Source of the DNA: CAVYXZ01 sp963772595
GTDB taxonomy: Bacteria; Chloroflexota; Anaerolineae; Aggregatilineales; Phototrophicaceae
NCBI GenBank assembly: GCA_963772595.1
Contig: CAVYXZ010000007.1
Coordinates: 496,001-560,000 of the forward strand
Length of the DNA: 64,000 bases
Reading direction: 5' to 3'
The notes beneath the pieces were generated by a model. It did not search any database, had not been told where the DNA came from, and saw only the letters and a program-made list of their open reading frames with translations. Positions 62,727 to 64,000 of the stretch are shown piece after piece; position 1 is the first letter of the stretch; every line of letters begins with the position of its first letter. The position numbers were made by a program, and so were the translations under genes.

Positions 62727-64000
62727 ATGCGCGTCGGTGTGGATTTCGGCACAACCAACTCAGCCATCGCGCTGTATGATGGCGCACAACTCCATCCCAT
62801 TTTCACAGACCCGGCCAACGACAATCCTGCCGTGACGCCTTCGATTCTCTACATTGATCGTGGCGGACAGGTAACGGTCGGGACCAGCGCAGCGGACCGG
62901 TATATGACGCAGGAGACCGGGCGGCCTGTACGCTGGCGCGAACGTGAAGCCGGGCAGATCCCGATCACCGTCGCCAGCGTGGGCAGCATCGGCGGCGCGC
63001 CGATTGAATTCCTCCAGACGGTCAACGTCCTGGTCGATGAAGGCGCCAATGGCCGCCTGATCCAATCTATCAAGACAGCCCTGTTCAACCCGCGCTACGA
63101 AGGCACGTCGGTCTTTGACCATTATTACCGCATCGAAGACCTCATCGCCATGATTCTGCGGCATCTGCGGCGGGCGGCAGAGCGCGAGACCGGCGAAGCC
63201 TCGACCGAGATCGTCCTGGGCAGGCCGGTGCGTTTTTCGGAGAATCCGCTGGTGGATTCGCGGGCCGAATCGATCCTGCTCAAGGCGGCCTATCTGGCAG
63301 GCTTTGGCGACGTGCAGCTTCAGATCGAGCCGGTCGGCGTGGCGCATCTGTATCACCGCCAGAGTCCAGAGCGGCAGCGCGTGTTGATCTTCGACTTCGG
63401 CGGCGGCACGCTCGACCTGACGATTGCCGAGATCGGCGGACGCGAGGCACCGGTCATCCTGGCAACCGGCGGGCTTTCACTGGGCGGCGACGACCTGGAC
63501 CGGCGCATTATGGAATCGCTGCTGCCCTATTTTGGCGGCGGAGACGATGGCATCCTGCCCGCCGATATGAGCGATAAGCTGCTGGCCTGGCAGACCATGC
63601 CAGAACTCTCGCGGCCCCGCTATCTGGAACGCATCCAGACGCTCAAGCGGCGTGGGCATAGCACGGAAATGCGGGCGCTGGAAACGCTCATCTCGCACAA
63701 TATCGGCTTCCGGCTGTTCAAAGAGATCGAACGCCTGAAGAAGCAGCTTTCCTACCACGAAAGCGCCCCACTCGATTTCGAGTTCGAGGCGGTGCAGATC
63801 CATGAGACGATCACGCGCCGCCGCTTCGACCGCATGATCGCCGCCGATGTCAGCCGGGTTGCCAGCGCGATCCGCGAGCTGCTGCGTCAGGCACATCTGG
63901 ACGCCGGGGCCATCGACTCGGTGCTGCGGACTGGCGGTTCCTCGCTGATTCCAGCCTTCGGCGACCTGTTGGCGGAGATATTCGGTGCGGAGCGGGTCAA
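62727..64000 (+). CDS. Hsp70 family protein, YegD-like (3' truncated by window edge)
   Basis: The frame from ATG 62727 stays open to the window end, giving 424 residues of an actin-fold ATPase. MRVGVDFGTTNSAIALYDGA is phosphate loop 1, AAERETGEASTEIVLGRPV follows, VLIFDFGGGTLDLTIAEIGG is phosphate loop 2, and SVLRTGGSSLIPAFGDLL the adenosine motif. An insert of about 70 residues lies after the first motif and another after GGDDLDRRI, as in YegD-type Hsp70 relatives that lack a standard substrate-binding domain. Role unknown. It is divergent from trmD. Confidence 0.88.
   Translation, partial: MRVGVDFGTTNSAIALYDGAQLHPIFTDPANDNPAVTPSILYIDRGGQVTVGTSAADRYMTQETGRPVRWREREAGQIPITVASVGSIGGAPIEFLQTVNVLVDEGANGRLIQSIKTALFNPRYEGTSVFDHYYRIEDLIAMILRHLRRAAERETGEASTEIVLGRPVRFSENPLVDSRAESILLKAAYLAGFGDVQLQIEPVGVAHLYHRQSPERQRVLIFDFGGGTLDLTIAEIGGREAPVILATGGLSLGGDDLDRRIMESLLPYFGGGDDGILPADMSDKLLAWQTMPELSRPRYLERIQTLKRRGHSTEMRALETLISHNIGFRLFKEIERLKKQLSYHESAPLDFEFEAVQIHETITRRRFDRMIAADVSRVASAIRELLRQAHLDAGAIDSVLRTGGSSLIPAFGDLLAEIFGAERV

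Noticed and set aside
1..64000. CRISPR arrays, prophage, intact insertion sequences, rRNA or tRNA genes
   Set aside because: I looked in all larger gaps on both strands and saw no direct-repeat arrays, transposase or integrase motifs, or cloverleaf-like sequences. A covariance-model scan was not possible.

Overview
This 64 kb window is high-GC, densely packed bacterial chromosome. The gene families suggest a Chloroflexota (Anaerolineae-like) heterotroph. Pointers are a transaldolase/phosphoglucose isomerase fusion, a Thermus-type homocitrate synthase with homoaconitase-like partners, a Hsp70/FHA/roadblock group, many Gfo/Idh/MocA and aldo/keto reductases, and REP-like palindromes between genes. 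The phylum is an inference from gene content. No rRNA, tRNA, CRISPR array, prophage or intact insertion sequence was seen.

Layout. 1-13 kb: end of a transglutaminase membrane protein, RNase J, a GCS2-like protein, a glycerol-1-phosphate dehydrogenase-like protein, phosphohexomutase, an AEC transporter, two sugar oxidoreductases, NagA, MsrA and an alpha/beta hydrolase. 13-19 kb: a Uma2 remnant, a sugar isomerase/oxidoreductase pair and a badly broken sensor kinase. 19-22 kb, minus strand: homocitrate synthase, then aconitase-type large and small subunits, preceded by a 16-codon leader peptide with four lysine codons and a Rho-independent terminator. This looks like a lysine attenuator. 22-30 kb: a membrane methyltransferase, a GHMP kinase/nucleotidyltransferase fusion, an oxidoreductase and a heterodimeric ABC exporter. 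30-38 kb: a SGNH esterase, purB, a PurN-like protein and pyrB-pyrC-pyrD-pyrE-pyrF. 38-47 kb, minus strand: phosphoesterase, glycosyltransferase, tal-pgi, rpiA, zwf, pgl and two alkyltransferase-like proteins, forming a pentose phosphate operon. 47-57 kb: sugar oxidoreductase/ThuA pair, epimerase, isomerase, aldo/keto reductases, LuxR regulator, GalM, Nudix and xylulokinase. 57-64 kb: a GT39-type glycosyltransferase, FHA and roadblock proteins, TrmD and a Hsp70 homologue that runs off the end.

How the genes work together. Much of the window serves carbohydrate breakdown (NagA, xylulokinase, GalM, ThuA, four Gfo/Idh/MocA proteins, three aldo/keto reductases, two TIM-barrel isomerases). These feed a pentose phosphate route, with purine and pyrimidine synthesis nearby. 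Lysine synthesis appears to follow the alpha-aminoadipate route and to be controlled by attenuation.

Sequence quality. Around 40 single-base indels, mostly one-base insertions outside homopolymers, interrupt otherwise well-conserved genes (leuC, leuD, pyrB, pyrC, galM, the ABC pair, tal-pgi, glycosyltransferases, Nudix, the sensor kinase). Joining the frames restores the expected proteins, so many are probably sequence errors rather than true pseudogenes. Genes with one or two such breaks are entered as CDS with the break noted. Genes with three or more are entered as pseudogene.
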